Positions 1 to 7,982 of a DNA stretch of 64,000 bases are shown here, piece after piece. Each line of letters begins with the position of its first letter. Position 1 is the stretch's first letter. Source of the DNA: [Enterobacter] lignolyticus SCF1 (GTDB lineage: Bacteria > Pseudomonadota > Gammaproteobacteria > Enterobacterales > Enterobacteriaceae); the NCBI RefSeq assembly GCF_000164865.1, contig NC_014618.1, positions 1,860,001 through 1,924,000 on the forward strand. The letters are read 5' to 3'. Under the pieces are notes generated by a model, which saw nothing but the letters and a program-made list of their open reading frames with translations, did no database searches and had not been told where the DNA came from. The translations under genes and the position numbers were made by a program.

Positions 1-390
1 GTTATCCAGCGCCTGGTGAACAGTCTCTTTATCGACATCAGACGGGATCAGCGCCATTGAGAATGACAGCTTCTCTTCCCGGGCAATCTCCAGGATGATT
101 TGCCGGCACCATTCCAGGTGCGGCGCGGCGCCGGACCCTCCGGCGGTGCCGATCACCACCGGAATGTTGTTCTTCACGCCTGCCACGATCATATAGCGCA
201 GGTCGCGTTTCACCCCGGCCCTGTCGGTAAAGGGCTTACCGGCTCCCAGGTAGTGGGGGCCCGGGTCGGATGAACCTGCATCAACAGCAATAAGGTCCGG
301 CGACTCTTCCATGGCTTTACGAAAACTTTCTTCCGGGAAGCCATAACCCAGGATAGCCGTCGGTGATAAGATCTTAAATGTACGTGCCAT
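1..390 (-). CDS. AtuA-like (DUF1446-type) protein of the glutamate fermentation operon, partial
   Basis: The gene starts with ATG at 390 on the minus strand and runs out of the window after 130 codons with no stop, so only the N-terminal part is visible. The visible protein has short alternating strands and helices and a glycine-rich stretch GTAGGSGAAPH near residue 84, which may be a phosphate or nucleotide-binding loop. Its start lies 2 bases after the methylaspartase stop, so it is almost certainly the fifth gene of the glutamate mutase operon. From memory, genes annotated as AtuA-family or DUF1446 often sit in such operons; the biochemical role is not known to me. One guess is processing of a mesaconate or citramalate intermediate. 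Family assignment is moderate and function is unassigned. Confidence 0.6.
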   Translation of the reverse strand, partial: MARTFKILSPTAILGYGFPEESFRKAMEESPDLIAVDAGSSDPGPHYLGAGKPFTDRAGVKRDLRYMIVAGVKNNIPVVIGTAGGSGAAPHLEWCRQIILEIAREEKLSFSMALIPSDVDKETVHQALDN

Positions 391-392
391 CT

Positions 393-1634
393 TTAATCCT
401 TAGTCTGCAACAGCGCGATGGTGCGGTTCATTTCGTTAAACACGATATTGAGGCCTTCGTCGAACCCCATCCCCGGCTTGATCAGCATGCGCATGGGGCG
501 TGCGGCTAATGCGACGTGCACGCAGGTGCGGGCGCTGATCTCGGTTTCGTTGCAGGTGCCGCCCTGATAGGCTTCCATCCCGTGCTTGTTGCAGTACAGC
601 ACCGCGTCCACGATGTTGTGGATGCCGCCGAGGTCCGGCGTCTTGATCTGCACCATGTGGCAGCTTTTGGCATCGGTGAAGTCGACGATGTCCTGATAGG
701 TGTTGCACCACTCGTCAGCGACAATTTTCACGCCGGAGCCCAGACGGGTCAGCTCGTTGGTGATGGCGGTCAGCAGGCGGATCTGATCCGGTTTGTTACC
801 GGCATCCACCGGGCCTTCAATGTACAGCGGCAGACCCTGCGCCTCTTTTTCCAGGCTGGCGATGTACGCAGCGCAGCGCAGCGGATCCATATCGAAAATC
901 AGACCGATGGTGCCATACACGTCTATGTGCAGCGTCGGATGATAGCGCGGGCTGGTGCGCAGGCTCAGGATGCGGTCGGACAACCAGCGCACATACTCAC
1001 GCAGTTTCTCCCCTTTCAGACCCAGCTTCTCTTCGACGTTGTTGATCAGCGCATGCGGCAGCACGTCAACGCCTTTAAGGATCATCTTGTCGACGGCGAT
1101 GTAGCGATCGTCGCCGCTCTGGCCAAAGAGAGGAATGGCTTCCGGAACGCGCGGCAGGTGCCATTCGTCGCAAACCACTTCCGTTTTCAGGCGGCCGGTA
1201 GCCAGCGCGGTGGCGTCGAGCAGCGCCTGAGACAGGCCGTAGCGCGCGGCGGTGTGCAGCAGATTGCCGTCGATGCGCAGCTGGTCGAAGAAACGGGCGT
1301 TCGGCAGGAAGGTATCCACATCGCGGCCTTCCAGCAGCGGTTTAATGTGGTCGTTCAGGAACGGAATAAAATGCTGCGCGAGGAACAGCGGGTCGCGACC
1401 GCCTGCGCCGGAGTACTGTACGGCGGCACAGTCGCCGACGGCCACCGCGCCATTTTCCAGAATCAGCTGTACGCAAACGCATTCCCCGGCCTGGCGCACG
1501 GCGGTAAAGCCAGGGGTTACCGGCGCACCGGTATAAATGAACCCATCGTGACCCGCGCCGTTTTTAATCGCCTGCTGATCGTCGAAATAGAATGAGGAGT
1601 AGCCAGCGGTGAAAAGGGCCTGTTTAATTTTCAT
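393..1634 (-). CDS. mal: Methylaspartate ammonia-lyase (3-methylaspartase)
   Basis: Catalyses deamination of L-threo-3-methylaspartate to mesaconate and ammonia, the second step of glutamate fermentation after glutamate mutase; cytosolic, enolase superfamily, Mg-dependent. The 413 residues are the length I recall for the Citrobacter amalonaticus enzyme. Residue positions fit the known active site: H194 (VLPH) and K331 (QIKTPDLGG) as the catalytic acid/base pair, and D238, E273 and D307 as metal ligands. The TIM-barrel C-terminal half is intact. The ATG overlaps the upstream glmE stop by 1 base, implying translational coupling. No truncation seen. Confidence 0.96.
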   Translation of the reverse strand: MKIKQALFTAGYSSFYFDDQQAIKNGAGHDGFIYTGAPVTPGFTAVRQAGECVCVQLILENGAVAVGDCAAVQYSGAGGRDPLFLAQHFIPFLNDHIKPLLEGRDVDTFLPNARFFDQLRIDGNLLHTAARYGLSQALLDATALATGRLKTEVVCDEWHLPRVPEAIPLFGQSGDDRYIAVDKMILKGVDVLPHALINNVEEKLGLKGEKLREYVRWLSDRILSLRTSPRYHPTLHIDVYGTIGLIFDMDPLRCAAYIASLEKEAQGLPLYIEGPVDAGNKPDQIRLLTAITNELTRLGSGVKIVADEWCNTYQDIVDFTDAKSCHMVQIKTPDLGGIHNIVDAVLYCNKHGMEAYQGGTCNETEISARTCVHVALAARPMRMLIKPGMGFDEGLNIVFNEMNRTIALLQTKD

Positions 1635-3079
1635 TATGGTCTTCCTATTAATTTACTGTGGGATACCGCGTTGATGTCATCAACAACCATCTGGAATGAG
1701 GGTTTGCGTCCTTCAAACTGCGCGCGTTCGGCGACGTAGTCGTGGTGCAGGGCAAGAATATCTTTCGGCAGCGGAACCGCACCGGCTTCCAGCACGCGAA
1801 TCGCCCCCGCGTTATCACGCACCGGCAGGATTTTGCCTGCGTTACAGGAGGCCGGAGCGAAAGGTACGTCCAGCACGCCCGCTTCAAAAGCCAGCACCGT
1901 GCCGCGCGCGACATCGCCGTTGCCCAGCTCGAAGACTTTCTTCAGCACGGCGCGGACTTCGCTCTTAATCAGCTCGACTTCCTGCTCGACGGCGGCGCAC
2001 GGCGGGAATTTCTGGTCGCTGACCATATTGAGCATCTGGCGCGAAGCCTTCAGCCCCTGGGCGTTTGCGGCCGCGGTCGGAATGCCGAAGGCTTCGTGCG
2101 GACTCTTGGTGATCACTTTGGTTGCCCCGGACATACCGGCCACCGCCGCGCCCCAGGAGATAATGGCGAAGGCTTTGGATTCGTCCTCCGGGAAGCCGCC
2201 CATCCACTGGTGGAAGACGGTGCTCAGCTCGTAATCATCGAAGCCGTAATTCTGGAAGTATTCGTGGGACAGCTCGCGCAGGGACTGAATTGCGGCGATG
2301 TCCTGCGTCAGGCTGCCCACCTGGCCGTAGCCGACGGTGATGGACTTGACGCCCTGTTCCAGCGCCAGCAGACCTTCGATAATCGCCACCGCGTGCGACA
2401 TAAACGGCGGGATCAGGGTGCCGGTCAGCGGGCCAAACGGCTCGCGGTTAATGCGAATGCCGTGCTCTTCGTACAGGCCCATCAGGCGGTCGCAGTACTG
2501 CCAGTCGCGGATGGATTTTTCCAGCGTGACGCGCTTGGCGTACGGAATGTTGTAGGAGATGCCGCCGCCTTCGTAGCTGGTAAAGCCGCTGGCCATGGAA
2601 ATTTCTGCCAGCAGGCGGGCATCCGGGGTGCCGTGACGCACCTGAATCGGTTTCTCCAGCGCTTCGGTCATTCGACGGCAGGCCGCGACGCCGTGGTTAA
2701 CCACCGGCAGGCCGTTGAGCTTGGAGGTGCCCGCTTCGATAGATTTCTGGATCCCTACCGCCGCCTCTTCATAGCGGTTCAGGCGGGTATAGGCATCGAT
2801 AGTGCTGGGCAGCAGATCGCACTCTTCCTGCAGCGTTTTGAGCAGGGCGATGTGTTCGTCCATCAGCGCCACGCCGGCGCGCGGCTGGCTCAGCGTTTTA
2901 CCTTCCTGGTCGGCCTTCAGTAGAGCGTGAGAAAAGCGTTTTTTCTCAGGAATGGTTTGCTGGTATTTCACGCCATCTTCGAAGTTCTCAACGTCCTTGC
3001 CGGTATGCCAGGTCTGCAATACCTGTTGCCGCTCGGTCATGAATTCGTCATGGGTTAGCTTTTTATTTCGAAGTTCCAT
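1634..3079 (-). CDS. glmE: Glutamate mutase epsilon (catalytic) subunit
   Basis: Large subunit of adenosylcobalamin-dependent glutamate mutase, which rearranges L-glutamate to L-threo-3-methylaspartate; it works as a tetramer with two GlmS chains carrying B12. At 481 residues it is close to the usual size of about 483. The TIM-barrel sequence is collinear with clostridial MutE/GlmE; R67, R99, R148 and E170 lie in the segments that bind the substrate carboxylates there (positional inference). The start ATG at 3079 lies 18 bases after the glmL stop, and the stop overlaps the mal start by 1 base. Activity needs B12, which the neighbouring cbi-cob cluster can supply. Confidence 0.95.
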   Translation of the reverse strand: MELRNKKLTHDEFMTERQQVLQTWHTGKDVENFEDGVKYQQTIPEKKRFSHALLKADQEGKTLSQPRAGVALMDEHIALLKTLQEECDLLPSTIDAYTRLNRYEEAAVGIQKSIEAGTSKLNGLPVVNHGVAACRRMTEALEKPIQVRHGTPDARLLAEISMASGFTSYEGGGISYNIPYAKRVTLEKSIRDWQYCDRLMGLYEEHGIRINREPFGPLTGTLIPPFMSHAVAIIEGLLALEQGVKSITVGYGQVGSLTQDIAAIQSLRELSHEYFQNYGFDDYELSTVFHQWMGGFPEDESKAFAIISWGAAVAGMSGATKVITKSPHEAFGIPTAAANAQGLKASRQMLNMVSDQKFPPCAAVEQEVELIKSEVRAVLKKVFELGNGDVARGTVLAFEAGVLDVPFAPASCNAGKILPVRDNAGAIRVLEAGAVPLPKDILALHHDYVAERAQFEGRKPSFQMVVDDINAVSHSKLIGRP

Positions 3080-3097
3080 TCGTTGCTGCCTTAGGTT

Positions 3098-4486
3098 TTA
3101 TAGGGTTAAACAATGAATACTGGTACGGGCCGCAGCCTGCGGGTACAGCCTGGCAACGTTTGCCAGCAGAGGAAGCAGGCCTTTTGCATCGCGGTAATAG
3201 TCAAATTGCCCAGGTAAGAGAATGCGTCTGCCTTCGTCGTCCAGCTCGCGGTATTTCAGCCAGCGGTGAACGTCGAACTGGCTGGCGCGGGACAGCCATC
3301 CGCCGGAACCGACCACTTTACGCACGGTGGTCAGATCGCGCCCCATCTGCAGATCGACGTTGCCCACACAGGTGCAGACCTGCTTTTTAGTACCGGCGTG
3401 GCGCTCGCTGGCGTAGCCAACGCACAGCCCGGCCAGCAGGGTATCGAAGAATTTTTCCTCTTCGTTGGCAGGCAGATAATCCGGGTGCGCAACCAGGTGA
3501 CGCAGGTAGCGATAAAAGGCGTCCTGGCGCAGCGGCTGGTTGGCGAACACCACGTTTACCAGCTCCGCGGTGCTTTCGCCTACCACGACCGCCGAGACGC
3601 GCATGCCGAGGTCGCCTTCGACGGTGCGTTTGACAAACGGCTCCGGTACGCCGTGCAGCACGGTATCCGGGGAGAGCGTGTTGGCGCTGGCGGAATAGAC
3701 GTCGGTGGTGGCGCCGCCCATGTCGATCAGCATGAACTCTTTCCACGCGCTGTCGACATCGCTGATGGCTTTCACCAGCTCGTAAACGGTCCACGGCGTT
3801 GGCATCGGCTCTTCACCGGTTTCCCCGACGATGACGTCTAACCCTTTGCCCTTCACGATGCGGGACAGAAAAACATCGCAGATGGCCTTGCGGGCGGCAT
3901 ACGGATTCGGGTGATCGAGGTCGGGCAGAACGTTGTCGACCGTGGTCAGATCTTTGTGGCCGAGAATGGCCTGCACGTCGTCCTGAATGTCGCGGTTGCC
4001 GGCGTAGATAATCGCGCAATCCAGTTTTGACGCGGCCAGCGCGCGGGCGTTGGCGAGACCGTAGCTCTCTTCGCCGCCGTCCGTACCGCCGGTGAACAGC
4101 AGAATGTCTGGCGGCGAGGCCTCCAGCGCCTGAATATCGTGGCGGTTCAGTTTATACGAGTAGTACTGGGCGATTTTGGCGCCCGCCGAATGGGCAGTGA
4201 CTTTTGCTGACTCCAGGGTTATCGACGGTACCAGACCCATGGCGGCAACGGCCAGTCCGCCTTTTGCCGACGAAGAGTATTTCAGCGTCACTTCTCCGCT
4301 GTTCAGTAACGGACGCGCATCGGCAACGTTCAGCACCTGGTTGAGGCTGGCAAAAAATCCTTCCGCCAGATGGTGGGTCGTCGTCGGGGTGAGAACGTGA
4401 TTGACCAGCGTCAGCTCATCTCCCTCCGGTGCGAAGAGGGCTGCTTTGGTCCACGTCGAGCCGATATCGACAGAGACGGTTTGCAT
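3098..4486 (-). CDS. glmL: Glutamate mutase reactivating factor GlmL/MutL (ASKHA ATPase)
   Basis: A 462-residue protein with an actin/Hsp70-type phosphate-binding loop at the very N-terminus (VDIGSTWTKAALF, residues 6-18), a second phosphate loop region (LLFTGGTDGGEE) and a central MLIDMGGATTDVYS motif. This is the MutL family always found between the two glutamate mutase subunit genes. By analogy with diol dehydratase reactivases it is thought to exchange damaged B12 from the mutase at the expense of ATP; that role is inferred from family and context. The gene overlaps glmS by 1 base (ATGA) and precedes glmE by 18 bases. It shares the ASKHA fold with PduG of this window but is a separate family. 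Confidence 0.93.
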   Translation of the reverse strand: MQTVSVDIGSTWTKAALFAPEGDELTLVNHVLTPTTTHHLAEGFFASLNQVLNVADARPLLNSGEVTLKYSSSAKGGLAVAAMGLVPSITLESAKVTAHSAGAKIAQYYSYKLNRHDIQALEASPPDILLFTGGTDGGEESYGLANARALAASKLDCAIIYAGNRDIQDDVQAILGHKDLTTVDNVLPDLDHPNPYAARKAICDVFLSRIVKGKGLDVIVGETGEEPMPTPWTVYELVKAISDVDSAWKEFMLIDMGGATTDVYSASANTLSPDTVLHGVPEPFVKRTVEGDLGMRVSAVVVGESTAELVNVVFANQPLRQDAFYRYLRHLVAHPDYLPANEEEKFFDTLLAGLCVGYASERHAGTKKQVCTCVGNVDLQMGRDLTTVRKVVGSGGWLSRASQFDVHRWLKYRELDDEGRRILLPGQFDYYRDAKGLLPLLANVARLYPQAAARTSIHCLTL

Positions 4487-4935
4487 CAGAAGGCCTCTTC
4501 AAGACAGCGCTGTTCAATGCCGTGGCGCTTATTGATATCGTTCGCCATCAGCTGGCAGACGTCTTCGAGGTCGTGGCTTGGGGCGAAAACGCGGTTGAAG
4601 CCCATCTCTTTGAATTTGGCTTCGACATCGGCAAAGTCGTGCTTACCGACGACCAGGTTGCCGCCAACGAAAAGAAGAATGTCGCCGATACCGCGCTCAA
4701 TGCAGCGCTCGCGCAGCCCCAGGCAGTCGATATCGCCATGGCCGTAGATGGATGAAACGACAATGGCATCAGCACCCGTTTCGATGGCGGCATCAATATA
4801 TTCATCCTGGCTCACCATCACGCCAAGATTGATTACGTGAAAATCGTGGGCAGTAAAAACGCGGTCCAGAACTTTATTGCCTACCGCATGGCAGTCAGCA
4901 CCAATGACGCCAATAACAAGTGTTGATTTCTTCAT
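4486..4935 (-). CDS. glmS: Glutamate mutase sigma (B12-binding) subunit
   Basis: Small B12-carrying subunit of glutamate mutase. The DxHxxG signature is at D14-C-H16-A-V-G19, where H16 ligates cobalt in the base-off/His-on mode, followed by the conserved VVSSIYGHG and GGN loops of the Rossmann-like B12 domain. The length, 149 residues, is about that of the Citrobacter and clostridial MutS/GlmS. A ribosome site AGAGGA lies about 9 bases upstream of the ATG at 4935. It is the first gene of the glmS-glmL-glmE-mal operon and is transcribed away from cobA. Unrelated to GlmS glucosamine synthase and to mismatch-repair MutS despite the shared names. Confidence 0.95.
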   Translation of the reverse strand: MKKSTLVIGVIGADCHAVGNKVLDRVFTAHDFHVINLGVMVSQDEYIDAAIETGADAIVVSSIYGHGDIDCLGLRERCIERGIGDILLFVGGNLVVGKHDFADVEAKFKEMGFNRVFAPSHDLEDVCQLMANDINKRHGIEQRCLEEAF

Positions 4936-5457
4936 GGGTAATCCTCTGTAGGGCTGGTAGTAAAAATACGATACGCATTAAAAAAATGGGTAATGCGCTG
5001 ATGGTCTGTTAATGGTGGTGGAGTTTCTGTGGAAGAGAATGGGGAAGCAATTGATCTATTTTCAAAAAATCCTTCCGAAAACGATGATATCGGACTGTTT
5101 TTATAAAATGTGTTTAAAATCAATGTATTGTGTGATTGTGTTTTGCGCGGTATTATTTATTTGTAAACGCCTTTGGTAAAATGGATTTTATATTTGTGAT
5201 CAAGCGCCAGTTTTATTATTGATGGCATGAAATGCGGATTATTTAAAGTCTTGCCGCCGGGCGGTTTATTGCCCGTCACGCCGGCGTAATGCGGTATTCG
5301 CTGTTTTATTGATATTGGTCATAAACTCTATTTGTAAAATTAATAAAGAGTGATAAATGCATCAAATTTTTACCGTCTGGAGGGGCTGTATAATTCAGCG
5401 TTGATTTTAATTAAGCAAATTTTTGCGTGTCTTAATATTTAAGCCGAGGATATAACG
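4936..5457. promoter_or_regulatory. Divergent regulatory region between glmS and cobA
   Basis: About 520 bases with no credible gene, AT-rich and holding the promoters of two divergent operons. A GC-rich patch at 5251-5290 contains a short hairpin (CGGGC 5258-5262 with GCCCG 5271-5275). No local regulator gene is present. I do not see a convincing CRP or PocR operator by eye. Confidence 0.6.
5366..5394 (+). promoter_or_regulatory. Possible sigma-70 promoter of cobA
   Basis: A perfect TATAAT hexamer at 5389-5394 lies about 64 bases upstream of the cobA ATG. The hexamer 17 bases further upstream (ATTTTT) is a poor -35, so the promoter may need an activator. Predicted from sequence only. Confidence 0.35.
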
Positions 5458-6228
5458 ATGAGTAAAGGGAAGGTTTGGCTTGTTGGCGCGGGGCCTGGCG
5501 ATGCGTCTTTAATTACGGTAAAAGGCCTGCACTGCATCCGCCACGCGGAGGTGATTGTGCACGATCGCCTGGTCAACCCCGAGCTGCTAAAACAGGCGCC
5601 GACAAACGCTTTGATTATCGACGTCGGCAAAACCCCGAACCATCATCCGGTGCCTCAGGAGCAGATCAATGCATTGCTGGTCAAGCATGCCAGAGACGGT
5701 CGGCAGGTTGTACGCCTGAAAGGCGGCGATCCCTATGTTTTTGGGCGTGGGGGCGAGGAGGCTGAACAGCTGGCGAAAGACGGCCTGACGTTCGAAATTG
5801 TCCCCGGCATCAGCTCCGCGATTGGCGGGCTGGCCTATGCCGGGATCCCGGTCACGCATCGCCAGTATGCCTCCAGTTTCCATATTGTGACCGGGCATTT
5901 GTGCCAGGGGAACGACCCGCAAAACTGGCATGCATTAGCGCAAATCAACGGTACGCTGGTCATTCTGATGGGCATGACCCGGCTGACGGAGATCTGTCAG
6001 CAGCTTATCGAGGGGGGGATGTCCGCCGAGACGCCGGTGGCGGTGGTGATGTATGCCAGCCAGCCCCGTCAGCAGATCGCCAAAGGCACGCTGACCGATA
6101 TTCACCTCGAAGTCGAACGGCAAAAACTGCATGCTCCGGCCCTGATCGTCATTGGGGACGTCGTTAACCTACAGGAGATACTGGCGTTTTCCGCATCGCA
6201 GATAAATATCAGTCAGGATATTGTCTGA
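5458..6228 (+). CDS. cobA: Uroporphyrinogen-III C-methyltransferase (SUMT)
   Basis: Transfers two methyl groups from S-adenosylmethionine to uroporphyrinogen III to give precorrin-2. The 256 residues are a single tetrapyrrole methylase domain: N-terminal VWLVGAGPGDASLITVKG, the HDRLVNPELL segment, RLKGGDPYVFGRGGEEAE around residue 90 and the GIPVTHRQYAS stretch, all typical of SUMT and of the CysG C-terminal half. The start is supported by CCGAGG 8-13 bases upstream. It heads a cobA-cobD-precorrin-2 dehydrogenase set, so this locus makes precorrin-2 independently of cysG. The name follows SUMT usage and must not be confused with Salmonella CobA, an adenosyltransferase. Confidence 0.94.
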   Translation: MSKGKVWLVGAGPGDASLITVKGLHCIRHAEVIVHDRLVNPELLKQAPTNALIIDVGKTPNHHPVPQEQINALLVKHARDGRQVVRLKGGDPYVFGRGGEEAEQLAKDGLTFEIVPGISSAIGGLAYAGIPVTHRQYASSFHIVTGHLCQGNDPQNWHALAQINGTLVILMGMTRLTEICQQLIEGGMSAETPVAVVMYASQPRQQIAKGTLTDIHLEVERQKLHAPALIVIGDVVNLQEILAFSASQINISQDIV

Positions 6229-6259
6229 TGTTATTCTGCCTCTTTTGCGAGAGAAACGA

Positions 6260-7372
6260 ATGAGCGAGCACGGTGGTAACGTGGTAGAAACGGGGCAGCA
6301 GCTGGGTATTGACCCCGCGTTACTGTTGGATTTCAGCGCGAATATCAATCCGTTAGGGCTGCCTGAGCGCGTCAGGGCGCTGATTGTGTCCCACCTGGAT
6401 ATCATCACGCATTACCCTGACGTTGAGTACCGGCATCTCCATCAGGCGCTGGCCAGCGCCAATCGGTGCGAGTATGACCAGACGATTGCCGGTAATGGCG
6501 AAACGGAGTTGATCTACGGCCTGGTGCGTACCCTTGCTCCCCGTAGCGCGATGCTGCTGGTGCCGGGGTTCGCTGAATACCGTCGGGCGCTGCAGCAGCA
6601 GGGGTGCCAGATAATTGACTATGCGCTGAGTGAGCAGGACGGGTTCCAGGTGGACTTCGCGTTACTGGACGCTGTGCGTACCCACAGACCCGACTGCCTG
6701 TTTATTGCAACACCCAATAACCCGACCGGATTAATGCCTGACGCCGGACTGCTCGACCGGTTGGCCTCGCTGTGCGAAGAGCTGCACATCGCGCTGATTG
6801 TTGATGAAGCTTTCATCGATTTTCTGCCGCAGGGCTCAACACTGGCGCCGCGGCTGGCCGGGTCACGCTATCTCTACCTGCTGCGTTCCCTGACCAAGTT
6901 TTTCGCCATTCCCGGACTGCGCCTTGGGTATCTGCTGAGCGGAAATAAGGAAACCATTCACCATCTGAAACGCACCCGCGAGCCCTGGTCCGTGAATGCC
7001 TTCTCCGCGCTTGTGGGGCAACACCTGCTGTCGGATGAGGACTATATTTCGCGCAGCCATGCGTATATCGCCCGGCAGCGCGACGTTTTGTTGCAGGCGA
7101 TGGCGCGCTTTCCATCACTGATGGTCTGGAAGCCGGAGGCCAACTTTATTTTCTTTCGCTGCCTGCGCCAGGGATTCAACCTGAAGGCGGCGCTGTTGCG
7201 CCACCATATTCTTATCCGCCACTGCGAAAACTATCCGGGGCTTGATAGCGCCTGGTACCGGATTGCCGTGCGTACCGAAGCGGAAAACCGCCGGTTTATC
7301 GAGGCGCTTACTCACGTTTTACACGACGCTGACGATGGAATATTTTCCAATCTTTTGCCGCCTGCAGGATAA
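6260..7372 (+). CDS. cobD: L-threonine-O-3-phosphate decarboxylase
   Basis: PLP enzyme that decarboxylates L-threonine phosphate to (R)-1-amino-2-propanol phosphate, the linker joined to the corrin ring by CbiB. The fold-type I aminotransferase features are clear: HGGN at the N-terminus, DFSANINPLG, ATPNNPTGL, and the PLP lysine K213 in SLTKFF followed by RLGYLL. I chose the ATG at 6260 (370 residues, GAGAAA upstream) because the Salmonella protein begins at the corresponding MxxxxHGGN; a TTG at 6221 would add 13 residues and overlap cobA. Its substrate is made by PduX, encoded convergently next door. Confidence 0.93.
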   Translation: MSEHGGNVVETGQQLGIDPALLLDFSANINPLGLPERVRALIVSHLDIITHYPDVEYRHLHQALASANRCEYDQTIAGNGETELIYGLVRTLAPRSAMLLVPGFAEYRRALQQQGCQIIDYALSEQDGFQVDFALLDAVRTHRPDCLFIATPNNPTGLMPDAGLLDRLASLCEELHIALIVDEAFIDFLPQGSTLAPRLAGSRYLYLLRSLTKFFAIPGLRLGYLLSGNKETIHHLKRTREPWSVNAFSALVGQHLLSDEDYISRSHAYIARQRDVLLQAMARFPSLMVWKPEANFIFFRCLRQGFNLKAALLRHHILIRHCENYPGLDSAWYRIAVRTEAENRRFIEALTHVLHDADDGIFSNLLPPAG

Positions 7373-7982
7373 ACGCTGCCTGATCGTCGGCGGCGGACGG
7401 GTGGCGACGCATAAGGCGCAAGGCCTGCTGGCGGCCGGGGCGCTGCTGCGTCTGGTGGCGCCAGCCATTACGCCGGAGCTGGACAATCTGCGCGCGCAGT
7501 ATGATATCGAGTGGCGGCAGGCGCCTTTTTCGCCGCAGCATCTTGAGTCGTGCTGGCTGGCGATCGCTGCGACCAGCGACCCCGTGGTGAACCGCCAGGT
7601 TGCTGAGGCTGCCAGCGCGGAGCGCGTGTTTTGCAATGTGGTTGATGACCCTTCGGCGGCCTCGTTTATCACTCCGGCCATTATCGACCGTTCGCCGGTC
7701 ATTATCGCCCTGAGCTGCGGGGGCAACGCGCCGGTGTACAGCAAAATTCTGAAAGCGCATGTTGCCGGACACCTTCCCGCAGGCATGCGTGAGAGAGTGC
7801 TACTGGCGGGAAGCCTCCGTGAGAGAGTGAATAACGCGTGCAGCGATCGGGAGCGCAAACGGACATTCTGGACCGCGTTTTTTCAGCACGGCCCTCTACA
7901 GCAGGCTTTACAGCAGGGCAATTCGGCGGAGGTTGAGCAGCAGGTGGAATGGCTTATCCGGCACCGGCTGCTATCAGCGTAG
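7335..7982 (+). CDS. Stand-alone precorrin-2 dehydrogenase (CysG N-terminal/Met8p-like)
   Basis: A 215-residue protein matching the N-terminal half of CysG: PIFCRLQDKRCLIVGGG at the start, an NAD-binding GGGRVATHKA loop at about residue 20, LAIAATSDPVVN, and FCNVVDDPSAASF with the catalytic aspartate of the VVD motif. It should oxidise precorrin-2 to sirohydrochlorin, the substrate of CbiK cobalt chelatase; whether it also chelates metal is open. The ATG at 7335 lies inside the end of cobD (38-base overlap), which suggests coupled translation; the frame is open further upstream, but homology to CysG begins at this Met. The C-terminus overlaps the convergent pduX by 9 bases. Confidence 0.88.
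   Translation: MEYFPIFCRLQDKRCLIVGGGRVATHKAQGLLAAGALLRLVAPAITPELDNLRAQYDIEWRQAPFSPQHLESCWLAIAATSDPVVNRQVAEAASAERVFCNVVDDPSAASFITPAIIDRSPVIIALSCGGNAPVYSKILKAHVAGHLPAGMRERVLLAGSLRERVNNACSDRERKRTFWTAFFQHGPLQQALQQGNSAEVEQQVEWLIRHRLLSA

Noticed and set aside
516..1595. 359-codon open frame on the plus strand
   Set aside because: It is antisense to methylaspartase, whose catalytic residues are all in place; composition is the typical GC-rich mirror of a coding strand.
1742..2923. 393-codon open frame on the plus strand
   Set aside because: Antisense to glmE, which is full length and recognisable; no domain seen in the mirror frame.
4932..5123. 63-codon frame in front of glmS
   Set aside because: Low complexity, no ribosome site, overlaps the glmS start and the expected promoter.
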